DNA from: Leptobrachium leishanense
Lineage: Eukaryota; Chordata; Amphibia; Anura; Megophryidae
Length of the DNA: 64,000 bases
Direction of reading: 5' to 3'
Assembly (NCBI GenBank): GCA_009667805.1
Contig: CM019063.1
Span: forward strand, 410,044,626-410,108,625
The translations under genes and the position numbers were made by a program. This document shows positions 20,691 to 31,937 of this stretch, piece by piece. Position 1 is the first letter of the stretch, and each line of letters opens with the position of its first letter. The notes beneath the pieces were generated by a model that saw nothing but the letters and a program-made list of their open reading frames with translations, did no database searches and was not told the DNA's origin.

Positions 20691-21280
20691 ATCATCCTGT
20701 GCAATGCGCCTTTTATTTTAGTTTGCGTCACTTTGGATGAATTATTTGCACAAAAGGTTGTACAATTACAGCTGTGTCATTACCTTGTGATCAATGATCA
20801 CTAAAATGGCTTCTGCCATGTGGCTACCAGTGAATCCCAAGATGGCCACCAACCGTGCGGCCCCAGTGTGTAGGTAACACAAGCACAATTTTACAGAGCC
20901 CAAAATGCACCTAATAGCATCCAAAAACCAAGCAATTTCTGGTATTCTGGCAGGGCTCTATCCGATCACTCAGAGCCTATACAACACAGTTTAGTTGCTA
21001 CGCCTCTGCAGCAATGATATTCACTTATTAACTGCTAAATATACATAACTCTGTCACCATTTGTAACTATACACCATTTGATATTTTAAAAGGTAAATCA
21101 GCCAATAACGTAGGATGTAATATAGCAAGTAAAGAGACATGCAGATGGATGGTTATAATGAATTTACTTTAGCAAAAGTCAAAAGGTAACAATAAAAGAA
21201 CAATGTTATAATCATCTGGTCCGGAGCTTATACTATTAATAAAGACTCTCCCCAGAGATTACAATGTAATAACCTGATTT
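20691..21280. other. Unassigned spacer
   Basis: Contains a 'ccaagatggccacc' phrase near 20838 common in repeats, but no boundaries can be drawn. No gene seen. Confidence 0.35.
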
Positions 21281-21330
21281 ATTTATTTATTTTATTTATT
21301 TATTTATAAAGGATTTTACCAGAGTTTATA
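21281..21330 (-). repeat. L2/CR1-type LINE 3' tail remnant
   Basis: (TTTA)n followed by 'taaaggattttaccag' is the reverse complement of the tail at 25035-25081. Only the tail remains. Confidence 0.6.
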
Positions 21331-21526
21331 AATAATAATAATAATAGTTATAATGGCTCTCCCCAGAGATCAACATAAGAACTGAACATTAGTTAACATA
21401 AAAAACATTTACCCCTTCACTGCTGAGCCATTTCACCGCTGTGTGCTGAGCTCATTTTTACCGCTTCTGCTCATCATGTTTAAACGCGATTTGAAGCCAC
21501 GTTTTATTATATGATCCAGACATATT

Positions 21527-21706
21527 CAGGATTATTCAGAGAGCGTGAAAAGCAGGAGAATGACTGGAGAATGAAAAATTCTAGGTCAAAATAGCCGATT
21601 TGGAAAGTGAGATGAAAGGGAGAATTTTTCTGGTTTGGCTATTTTGACCTAGAATTTTTCATTCTCCAGTCATTCTCCTGCTTTTCACGCTCTCTGAATA
21701 ACCCTG
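21527..21706. mobile_element. Palindromic MITE, copy 1 (CAGGGTTATTCA)
   Basis: 180 bp, nearly a perfect palindrome: ~70-bp arms run from CAGGATTATTCAGAGAGCG through 'gagaatgactggagaatg' to 'ctaggtcaaaatagcc', with a ~40-bp centre. It can fold into one long hairpin. Flanking triplets are att and tta. It sits within a repeat that also surrounds copy 2. Confidence 0.88.
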
Positions 21707-23170
21707 TTAATATATATATCGTTCTTTACGGCAGACTCCGCAGATTCATAATATATAATTTTTATATGTATATGTCATGTCCTGCCTGTATATTATAACA
21801 AAAGAATGCAATAAAATTTGAATTTTTAATCATCTACAGCGTGTTAGGTGGTGTTCTTTCACATTTCATCACACGAGCATTTGCGTTTATATTTTCTATG
21901 GGGTGCGCTTGTTAAAAAAATTAGGAATTGGGACTCGTTACATTTTTTTGGGGGGAATTACGTTATTTTTAGCAAACGCACCCCATAGAAAAAATCATTA
22001 GTGCAGCATCATTGTTCACATTATAATTGAAATGTGAACAGTATTGCTGCATTATTGAAAAACACACAAAAAACACAAAACGTTTTTATATTTTTATTAT
22101 TTTTATTTTTATTATTTACTTCAAACATGGTCATATTTGGTATCATTCGAAAGGCCATGCCCCCTAGCTGCCACCATTTGGGAGATATGGGGGTTCAAAG
22201 GAACCCCCTATCTCCACCAGGAGATTTCCTTGGGAAATCCCCGTGCAGCAAGGGGTTCCCCAGCTGTGATGACGTCTGTTGCCAAGGTGGGACCGGAGAT
22301 GGAGCCGTCATCCAAGATGGCGGCCCCCACCGGATAGGGCCACGATCTGGCACCGAATGGTGCCAGATCGCATTCCAGCATTTCAGGGGTTAAAGTCAGG
22401 CACCGCTTTGAAGGGCAGACACTTTTGTTTGTAGACCCTCCCGATTGGGAGGGTGAGGGATCCAAAAGGATCCCCCCTCCCTTCAGGCGATCTCCCGGCT
22501 TTTCCCAGGGGGTTGCCTGGAAATGACGTCATCATGTCTGACGCGATGACGTCATTAGGGCAGGAGGGACTACAAAAACAGCGTCTGACTTCCAGGAAGT
22601 CAGAATGCCGCGGGCAAAAGTGGCGTCTGACTTCCATGAAGTCAGAATGCCACGGGACCAGGACCAGAGAGGTAAGTATTTCTCTGGCCCCCCTGCTGAG
22701 CGGAAGACGTGTGGGGAACATCCTCCGCATACAGAGGGGGTCAATGAGGACGGTACCCACATGTCCTCCGCAGGGAAGGGGTTAAACTATATCCTGGACC
22801 CTATGAAAAACAAAATACATGCATAGGTGATTTTTAAATGCAAAAAGGATTAAGAAGCAGCAGTCATTTACCCATCCAGACATACACAGAACTCATGGCA
22901 TGCACGGCCAATGTGTCTTGCTCAAAATTCAAAGCAGAAAGACTTTCACTTCATGTGTTTCTCTGGATGAATCCAGAGGAGATTGGGCCAGAGTAGGTTC
23001 TAGTGATTGGATGGAAGCTAACTTTCCTGGGAGGCGTTAGCTGGCTTATGTCACATCCGGACCACAGCACATGTCCAGACAAAGAATATCTTCCTCTTTT
23101 AGTGACATCTAGTGGTGATTGCTAATTCACCAATCTTGGCATTGTTCATTTTGAAGTAGATCATTTACAG
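21707..23170. other. Hairpin-rich repeat region, no gene
   Basis: Several perfect or near-perfect hairpins mark old DNA-transposon sequence. 'tttctatggggtgcg' (about 21893) pairs with 'cgcaccccatagaaa' (about 21978). 'gatctggcacc' pairs with 'ggtgccagatc' at 22349-22374. 'ccctcccgattgggaggg' lies near 22437. A direct duplication of 'tctgacttccaggaagtcag' occurs at ~22585 and ~22627. Boundaries of the parent element(s) are not resolved. Confidence 0.5.
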
Positions 23171-23384
23171 ATATTCATGTCCAGAATAGGAACATTTAAG
23201 CAGAATTTTAAAGATGGAGGGTTTCATACTACTATTTTTTGCCACCGAGGAAGCGCCAGAGCGGTGCAAAATGTGTCTGACTTAGTATTTAACCCCTTTA
23301 TTGCTTCGATGGACCTTTGGTCACTTTTACAACATTTCTTTTCTATATTGAGTTTCTATTGTATTTACTAAAGGCTGTGATTTT

Positions 23385-24884
23385 TCGCCTCCAGGCCATA
23401 ATGCTGCTGAAAATCAGTGCACCAGCAATTGCTAAACCTGTCGCAACCCTGATTAATGAATCACTGGCAACTGGATACATACCCATACTCTGGAAGACTG
23501 CAAGGGTGGTACCTATCCATAAGAGTGGAGACAATACTTTGGTATCCAACTACCGCCCAATATCACTGCTCCCTGTAATGTCAAAAATTCTGGAAAAATG
23601 TGTCTACACTCAATTACGTGATTATTATCAGTATCAGAACTATTTAACCCCAGATCAATCAGGCTTTCGTCCAAACCATTCAACTACAACTGCCCTTTTA
23701 AAAGTTTGTAATGATATCCAAGCGGGCATGGAACAAGGAAATCTAACTGGAGCCATCTTCCTTGACTTTGCCAAGGCTTTTGACACAGTAGACCATGGCA
23801 TCCTATTACAAAAACTTAAAAACTCTGGTATTGGTGATAGTACGTTAACCTGGTTCCAATCATATGTGTCTGACAGGTCTCAATTTGTGTCCATTTCTGA
23901 CAGCACTTCCCTTCCCCTCCCAGTCACGTGCGGTGTACCCCAAGGCTCGATACTTGGCCCCCTGCTATTCACAATATTCATAAACGATCTGCCCAATGTC
24001 TGCAAAGCTTCAACTGTACACATGTACGCAGACGACACGGTAATCTATACCAGCAAACCAAATCTCCCGCAGCTGGAGGCCGTGCTGCAAGAAGAATTCA
24101 CAGGGGTAGAAAAGTGGATAGCAAATAACAAACTTTTTCTAAATACTGACAAAACGGTTACAATGCTCTTTGGAACAAAACCTAAACTACACAAATTGCA
24201 AACACCCCATCTATGTGTGGGGACAAAATCAAACGGCACACTGACCACAGTCACCTCTCTCAAATACCTAGGTATGTGGTTAGACCCTAATCTATCTTTT
24301 GGCCCCCACATCGAAAAACTCTCATCTAAACTTTACCCCAAACTAGGTGCCCTGTACAGAAACAAATCCTGCCTGAGCCCCGCGGTAAGAAAGCAGATTG
24401 TACAACAAATGCTTATGCCAGCCATTGAATACGGAGATGTAGTGTATGCAGCCGCCCCGCAAACACACCTCCAGAAACTTACTACATTGTATAACTCATT
24501 CTGTCGCTTTGTGCTACAATGTAACTACATGACCCACCATTGTGACATGTTAAAAGAACTAAACTGGCCATCGCTGGACTCTAGACGCACCCTTCACCTT
24601 TCCAACCTGGTGTTTAAGAGCTTTTCTGGAAGCTACCACCCTACCTGAATATGCTGCTTCCCCCAGCAGTTCCCTCATCCTATAACCTCAGATCCAGGAC
24701 CAGCACCTTACTTGCAATACCGCAATACAAAAAGAAAATGGCTCGATCCGCATTTTCCTACAGAGCACCGCAAATATGGAATAACCTCCCAGACGCCATC
24801 AAATCTTCCCCCAGTCTAAAGTCCCTTAAGACTTCCCTATTAGCATACCTCAATACGAAATGCACCTGTAAACATGTAACATAA
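23385..24884 (+). pseudogene. 5'-truncated L2/CR1-type LINE reverse transcriptase
   Basis: The frame encodes most of a non-LTR reverse transcriptase: 'NYRPISLLPVMSKILEK', 'FLDFAKAFDTVDH', 'GVPQGSILGPLLF' and the catalytic YADDT near 24025, then the thumb and C-terminal region. A one-base frameshift at about 24640 breaks the frame ('SYHPT' then stop); the C-terminal ~80 residues ('SYNLRSRTS...RSAFSYRAPQIWNNLPD') continue in another frame to 24884. The apurinic endonuclease domain and ORF1 are absent, so the copy is 5' truncated near 23390. Its 3' tail follows at 24885-25081. The domain style fits the L2/CR1 (Jockey) group; finer placement needs a phylogeny. Confidence 0.88.
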
Positions 24885-25081
24885 TGACTACATTTCCTCC
24901 ATATTTATTTTTCTGTTAATCTGTATATTTGGTCCTGTGTTAATATCTTGCATTTTACTATTTTGTATTTCTGTAACCACTCAATGTTCTCGAACCCAGG
25001 ACATACTTGAAAACGAGAGAAATCTCAATGTATCCTTCCTGGTAAAATCCTTTATAAATAAATAAATAAATAAATAAATAT
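24885..25081 (+). repeat. 3' UTR and AAAT tail of the LINE
   Basis: It contains 'cccaggacatacttg', 'atgtatccttcctgg' and 'taaaatcctttataa', then (ATAA)n to 25081. The same tail lies at 45448-45520 and inverted at 21281-21330, so it defines a family of LINE or tail-sharing SINE copies here. Confidence 0.8.
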
Positions 25082-25251
25082 GTCCTATTGCTGATCCAGA
25101 GGTACTGCAGACCCATCAGATATTCGTGTGAAGAGGGCTGTGAAAGTTTTGTGCCCCTGAAAACTACATTTAATGCACATTTTCCCAGAGCGTGAATAAT
25201 GCTCTGTGAAGGGTGAGTAGGCCCTTTTTCTAACTTTTTGCGTGTAATATA

Positions 25252-26820
25252 CACTGCTCAAAAAAATAAAGGGAACACAAACATAAGACGTCCTAGATCT
25301 GAATGAATGAAATATTCTTATTAAGTACTGTGGTCATTACATAGTTGAATGTGCTGACAACAAAATCACACAAACATTATCAATGGAAATCAAATTGAGC
25401 AACCCATGGAGGTCTGGATTTGGAGTTACACTCAAAATTAAAGTGGAAAACAACACTACAGGCTGATCCAACTTTGATGTAATGTCCTTCAAACAGGTCA
25501 AAATGAGGCTCAGTAGTGTGTGTGGCCTCCACGTGCCTGTATGACCTCCCTACAACGCCTGGGCATGCTCCTGATAAGGTGGCGGATTGTCTCCTGAGGG
25601 ATCTCCTCCCACACCTGGACTAAAGCATTCCCCAACTCCTGGACAGTCTGTGGTGCAACGTGGCGTTGGTGGATGGAGCGAGACATGATGTCCCATATGT
25701 GCTCAATTGGATTCAGGTCTGGGGAACGGGCGGGCCAGTCCATAGCATCAATGCCTTCGTCTTGCAGGAACTGCTGACACATTCCAGCCACATGAGGTCT
25801 AGCATTGTCTTGCATTAGGAGGAACCCAGGGCTAACCGCACCAGCATATGGTCTCACAAGGGGTCTGAGGATCTCATCTCGGTACCTAATGGCTGTCAGG
25901 CTACCTCTGGTGAGCACATGGAGGGCTGTGCGGCCCCCTAAAGAAATGCCACCCCACACCATTACTGACCCACTGCCAAACCGGTCATGCTGGAGGATGT
26001 TGCAGGCAGCAGAACATTCTCCACGGCTTCTCCAGATCCTGTCACGTCTGTCACGTGTGGTCAGTGTGAACCTGCTTTCATCTGTGAAGACCACAGGGCA
26101 CCAGTGGCGAAGGTGCCAAACTTGGTGTTCTCTGGCAAATGCCAAACGTCCTGCACGGTGTTGGACTGTAAGCACAACCACCACCTGTGGACGTCAGGCC
26201 CTCATACCACCCTCATGGAGTCTGTTTCTGACTGTTTGAGCAGCCACATGCACATTTGTGGCCCACTGGAGGTCATTTTGCAGGGCTCTGGCAGTGCTCC
26301 TCCTGTCCCTGCGGAGGTAGCGGTCCTGCTGCTGGGTTGTTGCCCTCCTACCACCTCCTCCACGTCTCCTGATGTACTGGCCTGTCTCCTGGTAGCGCCT
26401 CCATGCTCTGGACACTACGCTGACAGAAACAGCAAACCTTCTTGCCACAGCTCGCATTGATGTGCCATCCTGGATGAGCTGCACTACCTGAGCCACTTGT
26501 GTGGGTTGTAGACTCCGTCTCATGCTACCACTAGAGTGACAGCAACGCCAGCATTCAAAAGTGACCAAACCATCAGCCAGAAAGCATAGGAACTGAGAAG
26601 TGGTCTGTGGTCACCACCTGCAGAACCACTCCTTTATTGGGAATGTCTTGCTACCTGCCTTTGCTTCCCTCCTTTTGTTTATTCCATTTGCACAACAGCA
26701 TGTAGACTTGATTGTCAATCAGTGTTGCTACCTAAGTGGACAGTTTGATTTTACAGACGTGTAATTGACTTGGAGTTACATTGTGTTGTTTAAGTGTTCC
26801 CTTTATATTTTTGAGCAGTG
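25252..26820 (-). mobile_element. Tc1-type DNA transposon, nearly complete
   Basis: 1,569 bp with terminal inverted repeats beginning CACTGCTCAAAAA at both ends and a TA target duplication at 25250-25251 and 26821-26822. The left terminus has 'aataaagggaacac', and its inverted counterpart is 'gtgttccctttata'. The transposase gene lies on the minus strand between them. Moderate TIR divergence and a single stop in the gene point to a fairly young but dead copy. Confidence 0.93.
25510..26523 (-). pseudogene. Tc1 transposase with one premature stop
   Basis: A DDE transposase that would cut and paste the flanking element. From the Met at 26523 (MRRSLQPTQ) the frame runs 337 codons, the usual ~340-aa family length. 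The N-terminal half has paired helix-turn-helix DNA-binding domains ('[22 protein letters not shown]'-like region) and a GRPR-like basic stretch '[11 protein letters not shown]'. The catalytic half has VFTDESRF, DNARPHVA and SPDLNPIEHIWD, that is D, D, E with ~34-residue spacing. The only break I see is an in-frame TGA at 26196-26194 followed by CGT, suggestive of CpG decay. Frame is the same on both sides, so no indel is needed. Confidence 0.92.
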
Positions 26821-26822
26821 TA

Positions 26823-27140
26823 TATGCTGACTTGCTGCACTATTTGTATCTGTTTGTTTATTCTTTTGGTTCACCAATCTCCTGCATATCTATCCCTGTC
26901 CATCTCTTTAAATTTTAAAGTATAGAACACCCTTTATGCGTTTTTCTCTAACATTAGCACAGAGAAAAAACCCAGAAACCATTCCTGAGCGTACCACATC
27001 ACTGATGCAACTCACCCCTCCGCTCACCTACTCACAAATCATGATTGAAGCCGCTTCCAATGCCCCACCATTCCTAATCCGCTGGCACTAATGATCCTGA
27101 CATCTGGTAAAACTCCCCTTGTCTTCCTCAACCCCAATCC
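26823..27140. other. Unassigned spacer
   Basis: No gene or element end recognised. It may belong to the retroposon whose tail lies at 27333-27490. Confidence 0.35.
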
Positions 27141-27148
27141 TTCTAGAC

Positions 27149-27327
27149 CAGTGTTTCCCAAACCTGTCGGGACCCTCAACCAGGCCAGATTTTTCAGATC
27201 ACCTTGAGGAAATACAGACTGAATCCTGCAATCACTGAGCAGCGAATCCTATCACATTTGCTGTGCTTCAGATATCTGGCAAACCTGGCGAGGTGGAGGG
27301 TCCTGAGGACAGGTTTGGGAAACACTG
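27149..27327. mobile_element. hAT-type MITE (CAGTGTTTCCCAAACC)
   Basis: 179 bp with inverted termini CAGTGTTTCCCAAACCTGTC and its complement, flanked by a perfect 8-bp duplication ttctagac (27141-27148 and 27328-27335). Non-coding. Length and duplication are diagnostic for a hAT MITE. Confidence 0.93.
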
Positions 27328-27490
27328 TTCTAGACTGTAAACTCCTTTGAGCAGGGCCTTCTAAAAGTCTACACCTATTGTTTCCATCTTATGTCCATTT
27401 ATCTATATCTCGCTCCCTTTGGTTATTGTAAAGCGCTGCGGAAACTGTTGGCGCTATATAAATGATGATAATAATAATATTATTGTAGGG
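27328..27490 (+). repeat. Retroposon 3' tail, GCGCTATATAAAT type
   Basis: Contains 'tgagcagggccttct', 'ttgtaaagcgctgcgg' and 'ggcgctatataaatg' followed by an ATA-rich tail. It is the same family as 1232-1460. The hAT MITE 27149-27327 inserted into or beside it. Confidence 0.6.
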
Positions 27491-27867
27491 TGGGGTGGAG
27501 CGGGATTTTGGTTGCTGATGGCCATGTTATCAGTGGTATATATTTTATTTTTAAATTACCTTTTTAGGATATTGATTAGCTGGAAACATTACACCAACTG
27601 CTAACCATCCTGAGAAAAGGCTGTATCAAATCACTCAAAAGAATGAAAAATTGTGAAATATTAGGCTGCAAACAGAAAAGCAAACACTCAAAATATCAAA
27701 ACACGCTGATAAGATTCAAAGGCAGCAGGCTACAGGACAGCAAAGTATCCCTAAGTTAAACTAGCACTGCCACTGTGGGGAACCATACACTTGAAGAAGA
27801 ATAGCAAGATAGCACAATTAACACATAACATTATTCTTCTTCAGGTACTTATATGGGATTTAGAGAT
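27491..27867. other. Unassigned spacer
   Basis: AT-rich; nothing recognised apart from the triplet TTA at 27868-27870 that flanks the next element. Confidence 0.35.
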
Positions 27868-28767
27868 TTAAAGGGTTATTCAGAGAGCACCAAAATGTCA
27901 CCAGCATTTTGGTGCTCTCTGATTGGCGAGTCCGAATCGCTGACCCTGTGGTGAATTCAGCATTTGCCGCTGGGTCCCCGAATCAGCCACAGAACGAATC
28001 GAAAAAACTGCCGCCAAACCGCTGGCTGCCACCGCCAACCTGCTGGACAGCTGCCACCAACAACCCACCAGACAGCTGCTGCACACCCGGCTGATAGCTG
28101 CCACAAACCCACCAAACAGCCGCCATACGCAGCGGACGAGCCGCCAAACACATCACCAACAAGCTGACGGAGAGGCAAAAAAAAATAATTATTGAAAGTG
28201 TCAAATTTGAAACTCTGTTTGCAAAAAACCTACTGGACACAAATGTCCGGAATTAACATATAAGGTCCTATGAATAATAATAGAAAGGTCTGTTAAATTA
28301 GACTTTTTACTGCAGATTAAAATAATAAATGGTTTATTAGATATTAAATAAAAATGGAAATATTTTTTTTTGTATTCAAAATTTTTTATTTTGAAAGAAA
28401 GTCAGCGGTACAATCAGCTAGGTAAAAATGGAAATATTTTTAACATTGAAACCTATGGGGTTCACTTGATTAAACCTGCCGAATGAAAGCACCGAACATT
28501 AGAGCATTTTGACAACTTTTCACTGCTGTTCAGTGTTCTGTGCAGGGCCGTAGGAAGGGTGAGGCGAGTGAGGCACGTGCCTCGGGCACACCTGTGAAGG
28601 GGCGCAGCCATGGCTCGAGTCCTGCGGGAACTGCGAGATCGCGGCAGGCTGTTTCATCGATCCCAGGAGAGCGGCTGCACTTCCTGTCAGCGGCCGTTCT
28701 ATCAGGAAGCACGCGGCCGCCGGCAATGTGCGGCGGCAATGAGAGGTGAACTTGGGCATTATCCATG

Positions 28768-29352
28768 AGTCCTGAGGGCATTATCCATGAGACCTGGGGG
28801 CACTATCCATGAGACCTGGGGGCATATCCATGAGACCTGGGGGCATTATCCATGAGACCTGGGGGCACTATCCTTCAGACCTGGAGGCATTATCCATGAG
28901 ACCTGGGGGCATATCCATGAGACCTGGGGGCAATATCCATGAGACCTGGGGGCATATCCATGAGACCTGGGGGGGCATTGTCCATGAGAGCTGGGGCATA
29001 TCCATGAGAGCTGGGGCATATCCATGAGACCTGGGGGCAATATCCATGAGACCTGGGGGCATATCCATGATGAGACCTGGGGGCATATCCATGATGAGAC
29101 CTGGGGGCATTATCCATGAGACCTGGGGGCATTATCCATGAGACCTGGGAGCAATATCCATGATGAGACCTGGGGGCATATCCATGAGAGCTGGGGCATT
29201 ATCCATGAGAGCTGGGGCAATATCCATGAGAGCTGGGGGGCATATCCATGAGCTTGGCCATATCCATGTGAACTGGGGCAATATATACCCATATGAGCTG
29301 TGGTCAATAATATCCATATGAGCTGGGGCAATTATATCCATGTGAACTGGGG
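28768..29352. repeat. Tandem array in T1 (~20-24 bp unit)
   Basis: About 27 units of the type 'atatccatgagacctggggg' with length changes. Toward the right the units become 'atatccatgtgaactgggg', the form also found in T2 (41992-43200) and T3 (60985-61630). All reading frames through it are artefactually open on the minus strand. Confidence 0.93.
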
Positions 29353-29499
29353 AAAATAGTCTGGGAGCTCAGTGCTGTGTATATTATTCTGGGGGGGGTG
29401 TATATTATGCTAAATGTTCTTTTGCTATACGTGCATGTATTCTGCGTGTACTGTATTTGTACATGTACTGTGTGTGCACTATATATGTAGGGCCCCATC

Positions 29500-29990
29500 A
29501 CCTCCTTAACGCTAGCACTCACACATGTGAGCGTTGGTGCTAGGTTAAATGAGGTTACTGCATGCTGCCCATATCACATCCTAGCACAGGACCCTCATAT
29601 TACAATCCGAACGGTAACAGGTTAAAAAATCCAGGAGATTGTGCTTTTCAGCGCGAGGTTACTGTACTTTGCGCTCCCTATACTTAACATGGGGAGCGCA
29701 AAGAGTAAATAGCGTTAGGATTACAAAGTCCTAATGCTAATTACCATCCCGCCATAGCTACAAACGTTACCCACAGCTAGACGCTGGTGCTAAGTGATGC
29801 CTCTTCTGCAGAATCAGTCAGCACCAGCTGGAACCCCCCAAAAATCACATACTTGCCTCCTCATCCCACAGCGCAAAGGGTGGTCCGATCCACTGCTTCT
29901 GGTCGCGGGGAGCATCCAGGAGCTTAGCACTGCGCCACTGGTCGGGGATTCTGATTTTTAAAATTATGTGGGGGGGGGGCACAATTTTCT
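29500..29990 (-). repeat. GGGCYYTATTAC-TIR family fragment inside T1
   Basis: It shares 'tttgcgctccctatac', 'catggggagcgcaaag' and 'aacaggttaaaaaatcc' with 30727-31453, 55225-55786 and 59900-60471. It is a fragment embedded in the hAT-type element, so it was either captured or inserted there. Confidence 0.6.
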
Positions 29991-30228
29991 GTTTTTGCCT
30001 CGGGTGCAAAAGGAGCTAGCTAAGGCTCTGGTTCTGTGAATAGATTAACCTTTGCTTCTCTATGGGATTTCACTGCCGTCGAACAGGCACCGTATTTTGC
30101 TGGCAATTCGCCAAAATTTATCGAACTGCCTGCTTTCTGAATAGCTGAATGGCCACAAAAATGCACCGTACGGGGAAATTCACTGTTCGGTGCATTTTCA
30201 GGGCAAGTTCTCTGTGAATAACCCCTTA

Positions 30229-30726
30229 TGAGACTCTTTGGCAGCGACTAGGGTTAAACAATAATTCATCAACCGATGTTATACATAAAAACAGATGTCG
30301 ACAGTTCTCTGTGCTCTGACCTTTGAGACTTATCAAAGTTAGACAGGTAATCATCCAATCAAACAAGATATCATTATCAGAAGAAAAGTAATTATAATCT
30401 GAATATGTTTCAACATGATTATTATAAACCCCAGACTTTTACAGATTTGATTGGAGTAGAACTGCAGACATTAGCACTTGATGATTTTAGAATTGTAAAT
30501 AATTCTCTCACTCTTTTTCAGTTTTTTATTGCAAACTTTATAGTATTTGGATTTTTGTAATTTAATTTAAAATATAAAGACCTGAAATATTTAGATGGTG
30601 GAAGCAACAGGGCAGTAATATTATCATATAATCAAATTATTTATCTGGTCTCCGTAGCTTTCTTAAATGCAAACGATGAAATAATTTTATTTATTTACCA
30701 TGCAAGTCCTGTGACTAGAACATGAA
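30229..30726. other. Unassigned AT-rich spacer
   Basis: No gene, TIR or array recognised. Confidence 0.4.
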
Positions 30727-31453
30727 GGGCTATATTACGATCATAACGCTAAACCTGAGCCTGTGGGTTTCTCCTTAGCGTCCCCGTTTTAGCGTGATGT
30801 TACGATGCAGGCACTAATACAGCAGCCTGCACCGTAACACGGTACTAAGCGCCAGGATGCACGCAGCAGCGCTAAGCACCGCCGCGAGCATCCCCTCCAT
30901 GGTGTCCATAGGACTTCATTTAGGCTAGCGCTGACGGTCACTTGACCTTCAGAATCTCACCTCACGAGATCCGGCAGGTCAGCGTAGTGATCCGCAGAGA
31001 GAAAGACTGGGGGACTTTTTCCCCCCAGTCTCTCACTGCTCCTGGTGGCCAGAAGGGCGGTTGGAGCCGCTGTTGGAGCTGCGGGATGGGAGGTGAGCAT
31101 CTGATCTTTAGGGGGATTTTTGGCTGGTGCTGACGGATTCCGCAGAACCAGGCCTGTTAGCACCAGGTCCTGGCTGTGGTTAACTTTTGGGTTAACCACA
31201 GCCAGACGGTAATTAGCGTTAGTATATTGTAATACTAATGTAATTAACGCTTTGCGCTCCCCGAGTTAAGTATAGGGGGCACAAAGTACAGTAAGTTAGC
31301 ACTGAAAAGCTCCAGCTCCGAATCGCTAACGGGTTTTTTATCCCGTTAGCGATTGGATGGTAATATGGTGCACCCGTGATAGGGCCACCAGAGGAAACGT
31401 TAACGCTCACACAGGTGAGCGCTAACATTAGCGTCAGGAATGTAATAGGGCCC
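30727..31453. mobile_element. GGGCYYTATTAC-TIR element, complete copy
   Basis: 727 bp from GGGCTATATTACGATCATAA to the complement of GGGCCCTATTACATTCCTGA, so the ends are inverted and share GGGC-YY-TATTAC and a nearby ACGCTAA. Internal hairpins include a perfect 13-bp stem at 31321-31333/31342-31354 and 'ctgggggacttttt...ccccccag' near 31008. ORFs within are short. Flanking triplets (GAA and AAA) do not give a clear duplication. Superfamily undetermined. Confidence 0.65.
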
Positions 31454-31757
31454 AAAGAGTTTATTGGTTATTTCACCCCTTAATTGCTGACCCATTCACA
31501 TCTGTGTGCTGAGCTGATTTTGACCATGTTTTGCTGTAGAACCCAGACTATTTTTATGCATCTTTTCGTCAGCCTATACCCAGTAAATTGAAAATGCATT
31601 AATACCATGTGTATGTTTCAGGACATAAATGTAAAAAAAGTTAAAAATGTTAATTCAGATTTCTTTAATTGACAGCATTAACATTTGTTTGAACAGCTCC
31701 AAACCTTTGTGTTTATATATTCTATCAGGCTGACTATCTAAACTATTAAAAAATATA
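31454..31757. other. Repeat shared with the 21410 region
   Basis: 'ccccttaattgctgaccc' and 'tgtgtgctgagctgatttt' match 21413-21465. Both copies carry the palindromic MITE to their right. No coding content. Confidence 0.45.
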
Positions 31758-31937
31758 CAGGGTTATTCAGAGAGCGTGAAAAGCAGGAGAATGACTGGAG
31801 AATGAAAAATTCTAGGTCAAAATAGCCAATTTGGAAAGTGAGATGAAAGGGAGAATTTTTCTGGTTTGGCTATTTTGACCTAGAATTTTTCATTCTCCAG
31901 TCATTCTCCTGCTTTTCACACTCTCTGAATAACCCTG
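31758..31937. mobile_element. Palindromic MITE, copy 2
   Basis: 180 bp, almost identical to copy 1 including the orientation of its centre. Flanking triplets ata and tta. Arms ~70 bp. Confidence 0.9.

Larger units (their letters stand above)
28543..30030. mobile_element. Minisatellite-bearing hAT-type element T1
   Basis: 1,488 bp with perfect 8-bp duplications gttctgtg at 28535-28542 and 30031-30038. Ends are CAGGGCCGTAG and the complement of CAGAGCCTTAG. Next to the left end are short hairpins ('gaggcacgtgcctc' near 28566; another around 28660-28740), followed directly by a ~585-bp tandem array, then an inverted copy of the 30727 repeat family. No transposase. The 8-bp duplication and CAG ends make hAT the best superfamily. 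Confidence 0.9.
27871..30225. mobile_element. GGGTTATTCA-TIR element split by a hAT-type insertion
   Basis: It starts AAGGGTTATTCAGAGAG and ends 'tgtgaataacccc', with perfect TTA triplets on both sides (27868-27870 and 30226-30228). A 3-bp TTA duplication is typical of PIF/Harbinger elements. Removing the inserted element (28543-30030) and one copy of its duplication leaves ~860 bp, close to the 907 bp of the 46854 copy. Left of the insertion is the inverted form of the blocks seen at 1-899; right of it is the hairpin section seen at 8777-8913. A 14-bp hairpin caps the left end ('accaaaatg...cattttggtgct'). Confidence 0.8.

Noticed and set aside
28809..29341. Repeat-peptide ORFs in the T1 array
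   Set aside because: Same artefact: tandem units without stops, no recognisable domain.
28768..29352. CRISPR-like regular repeats
   Set aside because: There are no unique spacers; units are contiguous, variable-length minisatellite repeats in a eukaryotic transposon.
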